54,071 nucleotides of DNA, from IMG/VR virus record IMGVR_UViG_3300042387_000502, positions 1 to 54,071 of that record. One strand, given 5' to 3'. Origin of the DNA: a virus. Both the position numbers and the translations under genes were made by a program. Positions within the stretch are counted from its first letter, which is position 1. Each line of letters begins with the position of its first letter. Of this stretch, positions 32,775 to 41,224 are shown piece by piece. Under the pieces are notes generated by a model. That model searched no databases and was not told the DNA's origin. It saw only the letters and a program-made list of their open reading frames with translations.

Positions 32775-33908
32775 ATGAATAAAAAACTAATAACTGCAAT
32801 ATCAATACTATCACTAACACTATCTACTACATTTATTGCTGTAGAGGCGAAAGCTAATCAAGTACCCTCAACAATAGCAATTCTGGACACTGCATTAGAC
32901 ACTTCTCTACCAATTTTTAAAGATAAAATTGTATATGAAGTTTGTGTTTTAGAATTGGCCTCATGTCCAAATGGACAAAAGTTTATGGAAGGTCCAGGAT
33001 CTACTGTACTTCCATTTGATATTATTTCTAAAAATGGTTTTGATCACGGAACACAAATGGCATCAGTTGCAGTAGCAACTAATCCAAATATTAAAATTGT
33101 TTTTGTAAGAATTATTGGAAACAATCCATCTGGCTCAAGACAATCAACTGGCGAAACTGGTGTTTCTTTAGCATTAAAATGGGTATTAGATAATAAATCT
33201 CGTTTTAATATACAGAGCGTTGCAATGTCTCAATCAAATCATGCAATACTAACAACATTAACAGACTATTGCCCTACAACACCAATGTTGCGTGGAGTAA
33301 TATCTTCATTAGTTTCTTCAGGCACACCAGTGTTTTTTCCAGCAGGAAACAACAGAGACCTTTCAAGGTTATCTTGGCCAGCATGTATTAACGATTCAAT
33401 ATCAGTTGGAATGGCAGACCAGTATGAGCAAATAGATAACTTTTCTAACTTTGATAAAGATAGATTAGACTTTTATGCTCTTGGAAATATGAAAGTTGCG
33501 GTTCCAGGAGGTTCTGTAAAAAATGCAGCAGGGTCATCAATTTCTACGCAAGTTGCTGCTGCTACATGGGCTGGAATTAAAAGTTCAAATCCTTCTTTAA
33601 CTTATCAACAAGTTTTAGATATGCTAAATAATGCTTCAAAGCCAATCCGTGGTGCTAGGGGGCAATATGGTAAACTTATCTCTAGTGCCCCTATTGAAAT
33701 TGCACCAAGTGCTCCAATAGTAACAAAACCAGTCGCTCCAGTAACTAAAACTGCAGAGCAATTGGCTGCCGAAGCAAAGGCTGCTCTTACAATTGAGGCT
33801 AACAAAGCAATTTCAGAGGCGGAAGCAAGATACCAAGCTGAAGTTAAACTGGCTGCAGATAAACTGGCTGCAATTAAATTGGAGTGGGCTAAAAAAATAA
33901 ATGGCTAA
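32775..33908 (+). CDS. Secreted subtilisin-like serine protease (S8)
   Basis: 377 residues. Signal peptide (~1-28). Catalytic D38 (IAILDTALD), H91 (DHGTQMAS), oxyanion Asn near 192 (PAGNN) and S255 (AAGSSISTQ). The GTSMAxP box is altered to GSSISTQ. A Pro-rich linker and Ala/Lys/Glu coiled coil (~310-377) follow. Secreted proteases are rare in phages; possible targets are host surface proteins or the phage's own secreted proteins. Confidence 0.82.
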   Translation: MNKKLITAISILSLTLSTTFIAVEAKANQVPSTIAILDTALDTSLPIFKDKIVYEVCVLELASCPNGQKFMEGPGSTVLPFDIISKNGFDHGTQMASVAVATNPNIKIVFVRIIGNNPSGSRQSTGETGVSLALKWVLDNKSRFNIQSVAMSQSNHAILTTLTDYCPTTPMLRGVISSLVSSGTPVFFPAGNNRDLSRLSWPACINDSISVGMADQYEQIDNFSNFDKDRLDFYALGNMKVAVPGGSVKNAAGSSISTQVAAATWAGIKSSNPSLTYQQVLDMLNNASKPIRGARGQYGKLISSAPIEIAPSAPIVTKPVAPVTKTAEQLAAEAKAALTIEANKAISEAEARYQAEVKLAADKLAAIKLEWAKKING

Positions 33909-34107
33909 CATGACAGTGCTAGAAGAAATAATTAAAGAAATCGGTGAGGAGTTGTACCAGAAATGGTACAACGCCCTTGCAATAGAAGACAGAACAGAAG
34001 AATCTTCTAAGGCTATGTCTATAAATGCTGGAGAAACAACATTTTGGGTAGTTCAAACATTTATGAATAAATTTAATGCAGCAGCAGAGGAACTAAAAGA
34101 CAAATAA
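33901..34107 (+). CDS. Small helical phage protein
   Basis: 68 residues, helical; overlaps the subtilase end by 8 bases and thioredoxin start by one. Unknown. Confidence 0.6.
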   Translation: MANMTVLEEIIKEIGEELYQKWYNALAIEDRTEESSKAMSINAGETTFWVVQTFMNKFNAAAEELKDK

Positions 34108-34412
34108 TGCTAGAAATAAATGACGAAAATTTTGATAAAATATTAACTCTTCATAATGTTTTAGTTGTTGATTTTTGGGCAACATGGTGTAGGCCATGTA
34201 AAATGTTTTCTCCTATTTTAGAGGAAATTTCTAAAGAAAATAATATTTGGATTGCCAAAATAGATGTAGATCAAAATCCAATACAGGCTTCAAAATACAA
34301 CATAACCTCAGTTCCAACAACAATTATATTTGAAAATGGTAAAGAGGTTAAAAAAATACTTGGCGCAAAACCTAAACATCAAATGATTGAGGAGTTAAGT
34401 AAATGGCTATAG
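34107..34412 (+). CDS. trx: Thioredoxin
   Basis: 101 residues. WCRPC redox site (27-31), DFWATWC start, cis-Pro loop SVPTTIIF. Reduces disulfides; may serve phage ribonucleotide reductase-like or polymerase roles, or redox protection alongside katG. Full length. Confidence 0.92.
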   Translation: MLEINDENFDKILTLHNVLVVDFWATWCRPCKMFSPILEEISKENNIWIAKIDVDQNPIQASKYNITSVPTTIIFENGKEVKKILGAKPKHQMIEELSKWL

Positions 34413-34579
34413 ATTTTTTAGATGTTCAATCTTGGTATGAGTATGGTCGTGAAAAAAATTGGGTATCAGAGGTATTTTGCGACACACATGAAGGACCACC
34501 ACTTTCTGATGAAGAAATGGAAGAATGGGAAGAGGGCGGAGATCCTTGTAGCTTTCATGTAAAACTTTGGGATCAATAA
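34403..34579 (+). CDS. 58-residue acidic phage protein
   Basis: ATG overlaps the thioredoxin end by 10 bases. Trp-rich acidic sequence (SWYEYGREKNW, EEMEEWEEGGDPC). I recall similar small proteins in other phages; function unknown. Confidence 0.6.
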   Translation: MAIDFLDVQSWYEYGREKNWVSEVFCDTHEGPPLSDEEMEEWEEGGDPCSFHVKLWDQ

Positions 34580-34614
34580 AGACAACAAATTGCTTGGTTA
34601 AACGTTTATATATA

Positions 34615-34666
34615 TGGGTGTACACCCAAAATAGAATTCCATTTTGTAAAAAAATGGATAAAAAGG
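34615..34666 (+). promoter_or_regulatory. Palindrome and hairpin leader of 34679
   Basis: Perfect 14-base palindrome TGGGTGTACACCCA (34615-34628), then a CCATTTT...AAAATGG hairpin (about 34639-34656), then AAAAGGAGAA. The preceding ~35 bases hold TTGCTT and TATATA elements but no sure promoter spacing. Confidence 0.45.
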
Positions 34667-34678
34667 AGAAATAAAAAA

Positions 34679-35692
34679 ATGAAGTCATTAAAAAAGATTG
34701 CCGTTGCTTCGGCTGCAGCCCTAGCATTACTAGGCATTCAATCAATTAATGCATCAGCAGCACCGTTAGCAGTAACAGTTGCTGGTTCAGCAAATACTAC
34801 AACATCTACAGCGCCTGCGACTGCGAACGTTCCAGCCGACAACACAGTAGATTCAGCAGATGCCATTGCTTTAGCAGCAACAGCAGATACTGGAACTGTA
34901 GTTACATTTACAGCAACAGGTGGCGTTAAGCTAGTCACAGCTTTAAGCGCAACAAATGCAGTAGTTAGTTCTTCTGCAGGTTCAACGTCGTATTCAGTAA
35001 CTTCTGCAGGATCTGCAGTAACTGTTTATGCATTCACAACATCAACAGCAACAGGTTCAGTTACAATTGTAAATGGATCTTACTCTACAGTTGTTTTTGT
35101 TAAAGGAATTGCAGGTTCTGTATCAAACGTCGGAGTTTCAGTACCAACTTCAGTGGCAGTAGGAACCATTCCAGCAATTACAGTAAGCACAACAGACGTG
35201 TTTGGAAACGCAGTTTCTGATACCGTAACAGCAACATTAATTGGTGGAACTTGGGCAGATGGCTCAATTTCTAAACAAATTGTAACATCTACTGCAGCTC
35301 AGGTTGCAGCGGATTCTACATTAATTTTAGGATCTAAAAAAGAGAATACTTCAGTTGCAACAATTGGTAATGTAACAATTGCAGTAACTGGTGCGACAAC
35401 AGCAACAGCAGTCACTGGACTAAAAGTTCCAGTAAAAGCCGTAGTTGCGTCATACACAGTTACCGATTTAAATGGCACAATTGCACAACTTCAATCTCAA
35501 ATTAGCTCATTGTCAGCAGATTTAAATTCAGCAAAAGCTGACGCTGCTTCAAAACAATTAGTTATTGATTCCGCAACAGCAGCAAAAATTATTGCTGATG
35601 CAGCAGTAATTAAGGAAAAGGCTGATTATAATAAATTAGCTACAGCCTGGAATAAGGCATTTCCTAAAAAGAAGGTTGCTTTAAAGAAGTAA
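34679..35692 (+). CDS. Secreted beta-rich protein (host-surface-like)
   Basis: 337 residues. Signal peptide (KKIAVASAAALALLG, ~1-28, ending ASA). Residues 30-255 are Thr/Ser/Val/Ala-rich Ig-like beta repeats, then a coiled coil (GTIAQLQSQISSLSADLNS) and a Lys-rich tail (PKKKVALKK). Resembles actinobacterial cell-surface or S-layer-type proteins more than virion parts. Strong ribosome binding site and terminator imply high expression. Confidence 0.7.
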   Translation: MKSLKKIAVASAAALALLGIQSINASAAPLAVTVAGSANTTTSTAPATANVPADNTVDSADAIALAATADTGTVVTFTATGGVKLVTALSATNAVVSSSAGSTSYSVTSAGSAVTVYAFTTSTATGSVTIVNGSYSTVVFVKGIAGSVSNVGVSVPTSVAVGTIPAITVSTTDVFGNAVSDTVTATLIGGTWADGSISKQIVTSTAAQVAADSTLILGSKKENTSVATIGNVTIAVTGATTATAVTGLKVPVKAVVASYTVTDLNGTIAQLQSQISSLSADLNSAKADAASKQLVIDSATAAKIIADAAVIKEKADYNKLATAWNKAFPKKKVALKK

Positions 35693-35704
35693 ATTCTTTA
35701 AATA

Positions 35705-35733
35705 AGGGGCAAGGGAAACCTTGCCCTTTTTTT
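35705..35733 (+). terminator. Strong intrinsic terminator
   Basis: GGGCAAGG (35707-35714), GAAA tetraloop, CCTTGCCC (35719-35726), T run 35727-35733. Ends the secreted-protein unit. Confidence 0.9.
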
Positions 35734-35749
35734 ATTTAAATGGTAGAAT
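35721..35749 (+). promoter_or_regulatory. Leaderless promoter embedded in the terminator
   Basis: TTGCCC (35721-35726) in the 3' arm of the terminator, 17 bases, TAGAAT (35744-35749), 6 bases to the GTG at 35756. Same architecture as 8160-8206. Confidence 0.55.
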
Positions 35750-35755
35750 ATATAT

Positions 35756-35893
35756 GTGGAGTACATTGAAGATCAAATAAGAGAAAAAATATTAAACGAA
35801 ATTAAATATTTAGAGTTACCATATGAATGGAAACCTAACGAAGTAATTAATTATATATATAATAAATTAAGTAGAGGTAAAATTAATGAATAG
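35756..35893 (+). CDS. 45-residue protein, leaderless GTG start
   Basis: Charged helical peptide (YIEDQIREKILNEIKYLELP) ending 8 bases inside the next gene. Unknown. Confidence 0.5.
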   Translation: MEYIEDQIREKILNEIKYLELPYEWKPNEVINYIYNKLSRGKINE

Positions 35894-36104
35894 TAAAAAA
35901 AGAAGTGTTTATAAATCAATTACATGGCCAGCAGTACATATTTTGTTTGTTGGTACATTAGTATATTTATTTGAAAAAGCTATTACTGGCGAAGCACATT
36001 GGGAATATGCTGGTTCATTTGCAATAATTTATACAGCATGTGAAATGATTGGCTTTTTCTTACACGAAAGAGCATGGGAAAAATTTGGAAAAAGAGTAAA
36101 GTGA
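35886..36104 (+). CDS. DUF2061-like membrane protein
   Basis: 72 residues, two membrane segments (~12-30, ~40-58). KRSVYKSITWPAVH start and LHERAWEKFG end match the DUF2061 pattern. Function unknown. Confidence 0.75.
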   Translation: MNSKKRSVYKSITWPAVHILFVGTLVYLFEKAITGEAHWEYAGSFAIIYTACEMIGFFLHERAWEKFGKRVK

Positions 36105-36247
36105 GTTTAGTATTAAAGTCAGAAAATCCATTAGTTCATAGTATGTGTGAAAAAAATGATTGTGAAAATAAAGCAACAAGAATTATTAAAGATTTAAATC
36201 TTTATAGCTGGGTGTGTGAAGAATGCTATGGAAAATATAGGCCTTGA
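36101..36247 (+). CDS. 48-residue four-cysteine zinc protein
   Basis: GTGA overlap with DUF2061 and TTGA overlap with the next gene. Four Cys as CEKNDC and CEEC suggest a zinc site. Unknown. Confidence 0.55.
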   Translation: MSLVLKSENPLVHSMCEKNDCENKATRIIKDLNLYSWVCEECYGKYRP

Positions 36248-36867
36248 TAAAAAATATAAATAATAAAATTTATATAATTGAGGGATATATATCTAAAAGC
36301 ACATCAGATTTTTTAACAGAAACATTTAATAGTACTACATCAGATGCACCAGATTACCAGATAAAAGGTGGTCCGTCCTTAAGTCCAGAAAATGGATATA
36401 CTTTTAAATGTGGTAATCCTATTAAAAGCTACCAAGATGATAATAATTACAATATTGGAATAGACATTTTGACAATGTTATGTAATTCAATGTCAAACAC
36501 AATTTCAGACTTTTTAGATACAAAAATGGATATTAAAACAATGTTTTATGGGTTAATGCTAGAAGGTTCTGAAATGAAAACGCATACAGATAATTACATT
36601 ACACCTAATGACCCAGAAAGTATTAGAAAAAATTCAAAAGACGATTGGTCTGGGCTTCTTTATCTTAACGATAATTATGAGGGTGGGCTTTTAGAGTTTC
36701 CTCAAGAAAATTTTTCAATAAAACCAAAACCTGGAACCTTTATTTTTTTTAAAGGGGATCATGATTTACCACATCAGGTGTCAAAAATTGAAAAAGGGCA
36801 TAGAAACGTAATAATATCATTTTTTTGGCCTATAAAATATCGTGGCCTAGATACTGTTTTGGGTTAG
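36244..36867 (+). CDS. 2-oxoglutarate/Fe(II) oxygenase
   Basis: 207 residues, TTG start. H114-T-D116, distal H177, R187. YLNDNYEGGLLEF and KPKPGTFIFFKGDHD are the core strands. First of the oxygenase island. Confidence 0.82.
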   Translation: MIKNINNKIYIIEGYISKSTSDFLTETFNSTTSDAPDYQIKGGPSLSPENGYTFKCGNPIKSYQDDNNYNIGIDILTMLCNSMSNTISDFLDTKMDIKTMFYGLMLEGSEMKTHTDNYITPNDPESIRKNSKDDWSGLLYLNDNYEGGLLEFPQENFSIKPKPGTFIFFKGDHDLPHQVSKIEKGHRNVIISFFWPIKYRGLDTVLG

Positions 36868-36882
36868 TAATTTCTTAAATGC

Positions 36883-36919
36883 TATAATAAGGGTATAGAT
36901 GGATTTCTAGACCCATCTA
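36883..36919 (+). promoter_or_regulatory. Promoter with 5' leader hairpin
   Basis: TATAAT (36883-36888); TAGATGG (36896-36902) pairs with CCATCTA (36913-36919) at the predicted transcript start; RBS TAGGAGA follows. Closely resembles 7429-7463. Confidence 0.6.
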
Positions 36920-36946
36920 AATACAACAACCTATAGGAGAAATAAA

Positions 36947-37105
36947 ATGTCAGACGGAAAAGATTTAAAAGGATTTAACGAAACAAAGCCAGTAGGATCA
37001 TCACCATGGTCAACAGAATCATACACAGAGGCACCAAAAGCTGCATTCCCATCAACTGATAAGTCATCACAAGATGGCGCAGGCGTAAACAACGGCGGTA
37101 AGTAA
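36947..37105 (+). CDS. 52-residue hydrophilic protein
   Basis: ATG after GGAGAAATAAA. Ser/Gly/Pro-rich, apparently disordered (GSSPWSTESYTEAPKAAFPS). Own promoter and strong ribosome binding site suggest abundance; possibly a decoration or head protein. Unknown. Confidence 0.65.
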   Translation: MSDGKDLKGFNETKPVGSSPWSTESYTEAPKAAFPSTDKSSQDGAGVNNGGK

Positions 37106-37107
37106 TA

Positions 37108-37257
37108 ATGTGTTTTGAATGCGGATGTGAATCAGTAGGAAGTACAACTGGAATTGTTCCAGTTACAATTACTGAAGTTTCAAGAGATGGAGAGGCTGGT
37201 CTTACATTAAATATGACCGCCACTCCAGCGCAAAGAACATCATTTATCAATGAGTGA
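37108..37257 (+). CDS. 49-residue protein with N-terminal Cys cluster
   Basis: Starts MCFECGCE, then a beta-like stretch (GIVPVTITEVSRDGEAG). Overlaps the next gene by 8 bases. Unknown. Confidence 0.55.
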   Translation: MCFECGCESVGSTTGIVPVTITEVSRDGEAGLTLNMTATPAQRTSFINE

Positions 37258-37468
37258 AAATGGCACAGGTATGGCGACACCGCCAAACAATGAACCAGCA
37301 GGCGCAGTAACTTCTCAAGAAGTTGGTCGTAAAAAACCAAATCAAGGTAAATTTAGATCTGGAATTGCAAATCAAAGATCATTAACAAGAGTTGACCGTA
37401 ATAAACATGGGATTCGTAGAGAAACCAATATGGGTCCTAAAAAAACTGGTAGACCAAAGAAGGTTTAA
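37250..37468 (+). CDS. Basic phage protein
   Basis: 72 residues, Arg/Lys-rich C-terminus (GPKKTGRPKKV resembles an AT-hook). Likely nucleic-acid binding. Unknown. Confidence 0.6.
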   Translation: MSENGTGMATPPNNEPAGAVTSQEVGRKKPNQGKFRSGIANQRSLTRVDRNKHGIRRETNMGPKKTGRPKKV

Positions 37469-37470
37469 TA

Positions 37471-37572
37471 ATGTGCACAAGATCAATATCTAGTTCTTCG
37501 GATCTAGATATTGATATTTTAAATACTATAGATGATCAAATTGATAAAGCTGAAGGAACAGGATTAATATAG
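37471..37572 (+). CDS. 33-residue acidic peptide
   Basis: Starts MCTRSISSSS and continues with Asp/Ile repeats (DLDIDILNTIDDQIDK). Shares one base with the next GTG start. Low-confidence gene supported by tight packing. Confidence 0.45.
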   Translation: MCTRSISSSSDLDIDILNTIDDQIDKAEGTGLI

Positions 37573-38240
37573 TGATAGAAATTATTCATAAATCAGATAT
37601 TGTTGAGTATAAAAATGTATTTACAAAAGAAGAATGTGATTATATAATTTCATATTGGAATAGTCTTGATGACTGGATGCTCTCTTGCTTTTATAATATG
37701 TATACAATTTCTGGGAAAAAACCCCATACTAAAGAAGGCGGAGAAGCTTTAAATAAATTTAAAATGTTTTCACAAAATTTAGCCGAGAAAGTATTTAATA
37801 GGAAATTAAAACAAATTAGTGTAAGCTCTCATATGTGGCAGCCAGGTGCTTTTGCAGCAGATCATGCTGATAATGCTGAACTTGATGGTACTCCAAATGC
37901 ATGGATTGAAAATAAATTAGTTACAATGATTTATTTAAATGATAATTTTGAAGGTGGGCATTTAACTTTTAGAGATCATAAATTAGCTTTTAGGCCACAG
38001 GTTGGAAGTGTTATTGTTTTTGATGTTGGAATAAATAATGTACATGCAGTTACTGAAGTAACTTCTGGAACTAGGTATACAATGATGGCTTCTTATGACT
38101 ATGCAGATAGCGTTTATAATGTAGATTATAAAAAAATTAAAAATGAAAGTGAACCTTCTAGAAAAAAATTACAAGAAGAATGGGCAGAAGGAATTATAAT
38201 GCCTAAAAGTGCAGCTACTAGATATGACCCAATAAATTAA
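37572..38240 (+). CDS. 2-oxoglutarate/Fe(II) oxygenase
   Basis: 222 residues, GTG start. H98-A-D100, distal H158, R168. YLNDNFEGGHLTF and RPQVGSVIVFD core. A charged C-terminal extension (~175-222) is unusual in the group. Confidence 0.82.
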   Translation: MIEIIHKSDIVEYKNVFTKEECDYIISYWNSLDDWMLSCFYNMYTISGKKPHTKEGGEALNKFKMFSQNLAEKVFNRKLKQISVSSHMWQPGAFAADHADNAELDGTPNAWIENKLVTMIYLNDNFEGGHLTFRDHKLAFRPQVGSVIVFDVGINNVHAVTEVTSGTRYTMMASYDYADSVYNVDYKKIKNESEPSRKKLQEEWAEGIIMPKSAATRYDPIN

Positions 38241-38241
38241 A

Positions 38242-39105
38242 ATGTATACAATAAAAACTATAGAGTTTCCTGGATACGAAGAACTTAAAAATAACTTTAA
38301 TCAATATAAGGATATGTTTTTAAGTGACAGTATTATTGCATTTAGAAATGCAAATATTAATTTTGAAATGCAAACTAAAATAATGCATTTATTTGGAGAC
38401 AATCTATCCTGGTATCCAAATTCTTCAAATAAAAATCCTTCGGATTATATAGAAACACATCACAAACATATGGACGAAAAAAACGTTTTTGATAAAAATT
38501 CTATTATGCTTCAATGGCATCAAGAACATGTTGCTCAAGAACATAACCCTTATGTCAGTGGATTATGGAATATGATTTTATTTAAATGTGAACCAAATAC
38601 TGGAAAAACATTTTTTGTAGATATGTCTAAATTATTTAATATGTTTAATGATGAAGATAAAGATTTTTTATCAAAATGCCAAATATTAATTAAGAATTAT
38701 AGGTGGCATGGCAAAAAAGATTATTATTATTATCTTGATGAAAAAGATTCAAAAAATAATAATGATGAGTTGGTTACCTACAGTTTAGTTTCAGAACATT
38801 GGATAACTAAAGAAAAAACAATTAGAACATATTTATCTGAAAGTGAGGTTACAAGTCTATATAAATTTAATAATGAAACTCCTACCATTGAAAATATTAA
38901 TAAATATAAAGAAATATCTAAAAAAATAAATAATGAAATAAATAATAATGAAGATATAAGAATGCAACATATTTGGGAACAAGGTGATCTTTTAGTACCA
39001 GATTTATTTAAACTGGCACATGCTGTTAGCGGTGGATTTAATAAAGATCAAAGACAGCTAGACGGAATGTTCGGCACACTAAGTCCTTGGCCAAAAAGAA
39101 ATTAA
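38242..39105 (+). CDS. TauD/TfdA-like 2-oxoglutarate oxygenase
   Basis: 287 residues. H93-Q-E95 in QWHQEH, distal H260 (FKLAHAVSGG), R271. TauD-type enzymes hydroxylate small substrates; HxE instead of HxD should be confirmed. Member of the island, one base after the previous stop. Confidence 0.65.
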   Translation: MYTIKTIEFPGYEELKNNFNQYKDMFLSDSIIAFRNANINFEMQTKIMHLFGDNLSWYPNSSNKNPSDYIETHHKHMDEKNVFDKNSIMLQWHQEHVAQEHNPYVSGLWNMILFKCEPNTGKTFFVDMSKLFNMFNDEDKDFLSKCQILIKNYRWHGKKDYYYYLDEKDSKNNNDELVTYSLVSEHWITKEKTIRTYLSESEVTSLYKFNNETPTIENINKYKEISKKINNEINNNEDIRMQHIWEQGDLLVPDLFKLAHAVSGGFNKDQRQLDGMFGTLSPWPKRN

Positions 39106-39108
39106 TAC

Positions 39109-39678
39109 ATGCTTGAAGAAAAAATTAGAAAAGCAAAAGTAGAAAAAAGGCCAGTTTTATTTAAAGGGATACTTCCAACTAATTCGGACTGGAACTATAT
39201 AATGAATTATATAAATAATAAGTTTAATGAGACCCCAGAATACCCAGTTCAAAATGATAGATTTTTTAAAAATAAAAAAGATAAAACTGTTTCAATGTTT
39301 AGCAATTCTGACCTTAATTTACAGGCATGGGGAATTAAATTACCAGAATGCAAAAATCTTTCTGATACATTTTCAATAACTAACAAGGTAAATGAATCTT
39401 CATTTAAACTTTTAATAGATTTTTTAGGATTTGGAAATTTAAACAATATACATAAAGATAAATCAGAGGTATATTCTTGGACTCTAATTAATTCTGTAGA
39501 ATATAGAATATATGAAAATAAAAATGAATATCCTTTTGAAGAAACACTAGAGATTGATAATGAACCTTATGAATCTTTTATTATTGAAGCTGGTGACGTT
39601 ATGTACATGCCTAAAGGAGTTGTTCATCAATCAGTAGTCAATGAGCCTAGAGTATCATTGGTAGCATCTTTTTTATAA
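39109..39678 (+). CDS. Cupin/JmjC-like oxygenase
   Basis: 189 residues. H115-K-D117 and H173 (PKGVVHQS) in a cupin core FIIEAGDVMYMPKG. JmjC-like enzymes hydroxylate proteins (for example ribosomal proteins). Target unknown. Confidence 0.6.
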   Translation: MLEEKIRKAKVEKRPVLFKGILPTNSDWNYIMNYINNKFNETPEYPVQNDRFFKNKKDKTVSMFSNSDLNLQAWGIKLPECKNLSDTFSITNKVNESSFKLLIDFLGFGNLNNIHKDKSEVYSWTLINSVEYRIYENKNEYPFEETLEIDNEPYESFIIEAGDVMYMPKGVVHQSVVNEPRVSLVASFL

Positions 39679-39680
39679 TA

Positions 39681-40247
39681 TTAATATTTTAAAGCGTAAT
39701 TTTTATCATTACCTAACCAAATTAACATAGTGTATCTAGTGTCTACTATTTTTTTAATTTCATGGTCATAATTAAGTTCTCCATTTTGAGATGGAAAACA
39801 AAAAAGGTCCCCAGAACGAGGTTGATATTTATATTCTAAATAAGGAAAATGAACTTCACCTTCATTAAATACATCATTTAAATAAATAGAGCAGGTATAT
39901 TTAATATGGGGATTTCTTCCAAAATCGTTATCTCCATGAATTTCTAAAAATGCACCATCCGTTTGTTTTGCCAACCAAAAAGAAGAAGGGTAAAGATCTT
40001 CATAACATTGATATTCAGACCTTATCTTCTCGACACATTTTTCAAAATATTTTAATACTAAATTTTTAATTTCTTCAAGTTCATTTAAATTTATTGATGA
40101 TTCATGATAATTGTCTTTACCAAACATTTTTATAAAGTATTTATTCTCTTGAAAAGATTGAAATTTATTTAAATTATTATCAATATATGTTATTACCTGA
40201 TTAGACTCTGATTTTTCAATAAATTTATTAAATATTTTTATAGTCAT
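39681..40247 (-). CDS. 2-oxoglutarate/Fe(II) oxygenase, opposite strand
   Basis: 188 residues. H104-G-D106, distal H162, R171. YLNDVFNEGEVHFP core. The only - strand gene in the left arm; convergent with 39109. Its TACAAT box (40254-40259) is 6 bases before its ATG, so it should be leaderless. Confidence 0.8.
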   Translation of the reverse strand: MTIKIFNKFIEKSESNQVITYIDNNLNKFQSFQENKYFIKMFGKDNYHESSINLNELEEIKNLVLKYFEKCVEKIRSEYQCYEDLYPSSFWLAKQTDGAFLEIHGDNDFGRNPHIKYTCSIYLNDVFNEGEVHFPYLEYKYQPRSGDLFCFPSQNGELNYDHEIKKIVDTRYTMLIWLGNDKNYALKY

Positions 40248-40253
40248 GGTATT

Positions 40254-40275
40254 ATTGTATCATTTATGGTATAAT
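40254..40275. promoter_or_regulatory. Divergent leaderless promoters
   Basis: - strand TACAAT (40259-40254), 6 bases before the 40247 start; + strand TATAAT (40270-40275), 8 bases before the 40284 ATG. The two -10 boxes are only 10 bases apart, so use is probably mutually exclusive. Confidence 0.55.
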
Positions 40276-40283
40276 TTTGGTAT

Positions 40284-40466
40284 ATGCGTAAATTAATTGA
40301 CGGTTCTATAGTTAATTCATATAAAGAGCCAACGACTTTAACAGTTAAAACAAAAGCCCCAGAAAAATGGAAGCTTATTGATATGGAAACTGGACAGGAA
40401 TATGTTGGTTCCCCAAACCTCACTAAATATGGAATGTGGATTAGAGTTAAGGATAAAAATAATTAA
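40284..40466 (+). CDS. 60-residue beta-rich protein
   Basis: Beta pattern (TTLTVKTKAPEKWKLIDMET, YGMWIRVKD). Predicted leaderless. Two bases before the next oxygenase. Unknown. Confidence 0.6.
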   Translation: MRKLIDGSIVNSYKEPTTLTVKTKAPEKWKLIDMETGQEYVGSPNLTKYGMWIRVKDKNN

Positions 40467-40468
40467 TA

Positions 40469-41161
40469 ATGAAATATAATCTTGATTTGACTACAATTGA
40501 AGGAGATCTTCAATATATTGATAATTTTTTAACACAAGAAGAATTAGATTTTTTTAAACCATACATGGACGACCATGAGGGATGGTATACAACTATGCGT
40601 TCTCCATATAAAAATATTTTAAATAAATTTATTTCTGTTGATTTGCCAAGAAGACCAGATGGAAGCACTGGTGTGCCATCCGATGAGCCACCTATATTAC
40701 ATGATGTTTTTCATAGACCAATGGGAATATATGAAAGATTGTTTAAAGTTATGCCTCCAACATATAGGCCGCATAATGCTTTACAAACATTTAAATATTG
40801 TACAGATGAAGAAATTTTAAGAGATCTGCATCCAGACCTTAAAAAAGAATATAAAGGTAAAGAGCATGAAATTGATTTTGCTATGTCATTTCACTGTGAG
40901 TGGAGCGATGAAAGTACTGTGCCTGAATTTAATAGATCTTTGTCTATTTATTTAAATGATGATTTCGAGGGCGGAATTTTAGATTTTAAATTTAAACCAT
41001 ATAAAATTAAGCCAAAAGCTGGCATGCTAGTTTTGGTTCCAGTAACTCACGAATTTACTCATAGGGTTACTAAAATAACTTCTGGCAACTGGAGACACAC
41101 TCTTTATGGTGCTTCTTGGAATGGTAAATTTCCTCCTCCAAGCACAGAAGAAACTTGCTAA
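40469..41161 (+). CDS. 2-oxoglutarate/Fe(II) oxygenase with HxE motif
   Basis: 230 residues. Core YLNDDFEGGILDF, KPKAGMLVLVPVTHE; distal H198, R209. The metal motif reads H142-C-E144, and no HxD is present nearby, a departure from the other island members. Long N-terminal half (1-130) of its own. Confidence 0.7.
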   Translation: MKYNLDLTTIEGDLQYIDNFLTQEELDFFKPYMDDHEGWYTTMRSPYKNILNKFISVDLPRRPDGSTGVPSDEPPILHDVFHRPMGIYERLFKVMPPTYRPHNALQTFKYCTDEEILRDLHPDLKKEYKGKEHEIDFAMSFHCEWSDESTVPEFNRSLSIYLNDDFEGGILDFKFKPYKIKPKAGMLVLVPVTHEFTHRVTKITSGNWRHTLYGASWNGKFPPPSTEETC

Positions 41162-41167
41162 TATCTA

Positions 41168-41197
41168 TTGACTAAATCAATATAAATATTGTATAAT
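41168..41197 (+). promoter_or_regulatory. katG promoter
   Basis: TTGACT (41168-41173), 18 bases, TATAAT (41192-41197). A 27-base leader with GAAAGA precedes the ATG at 41225. Confidence 0.7.
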
Positions 41198-41224
41198 AAA
41201 CACCTACTAGTAGAAAGATAAATA

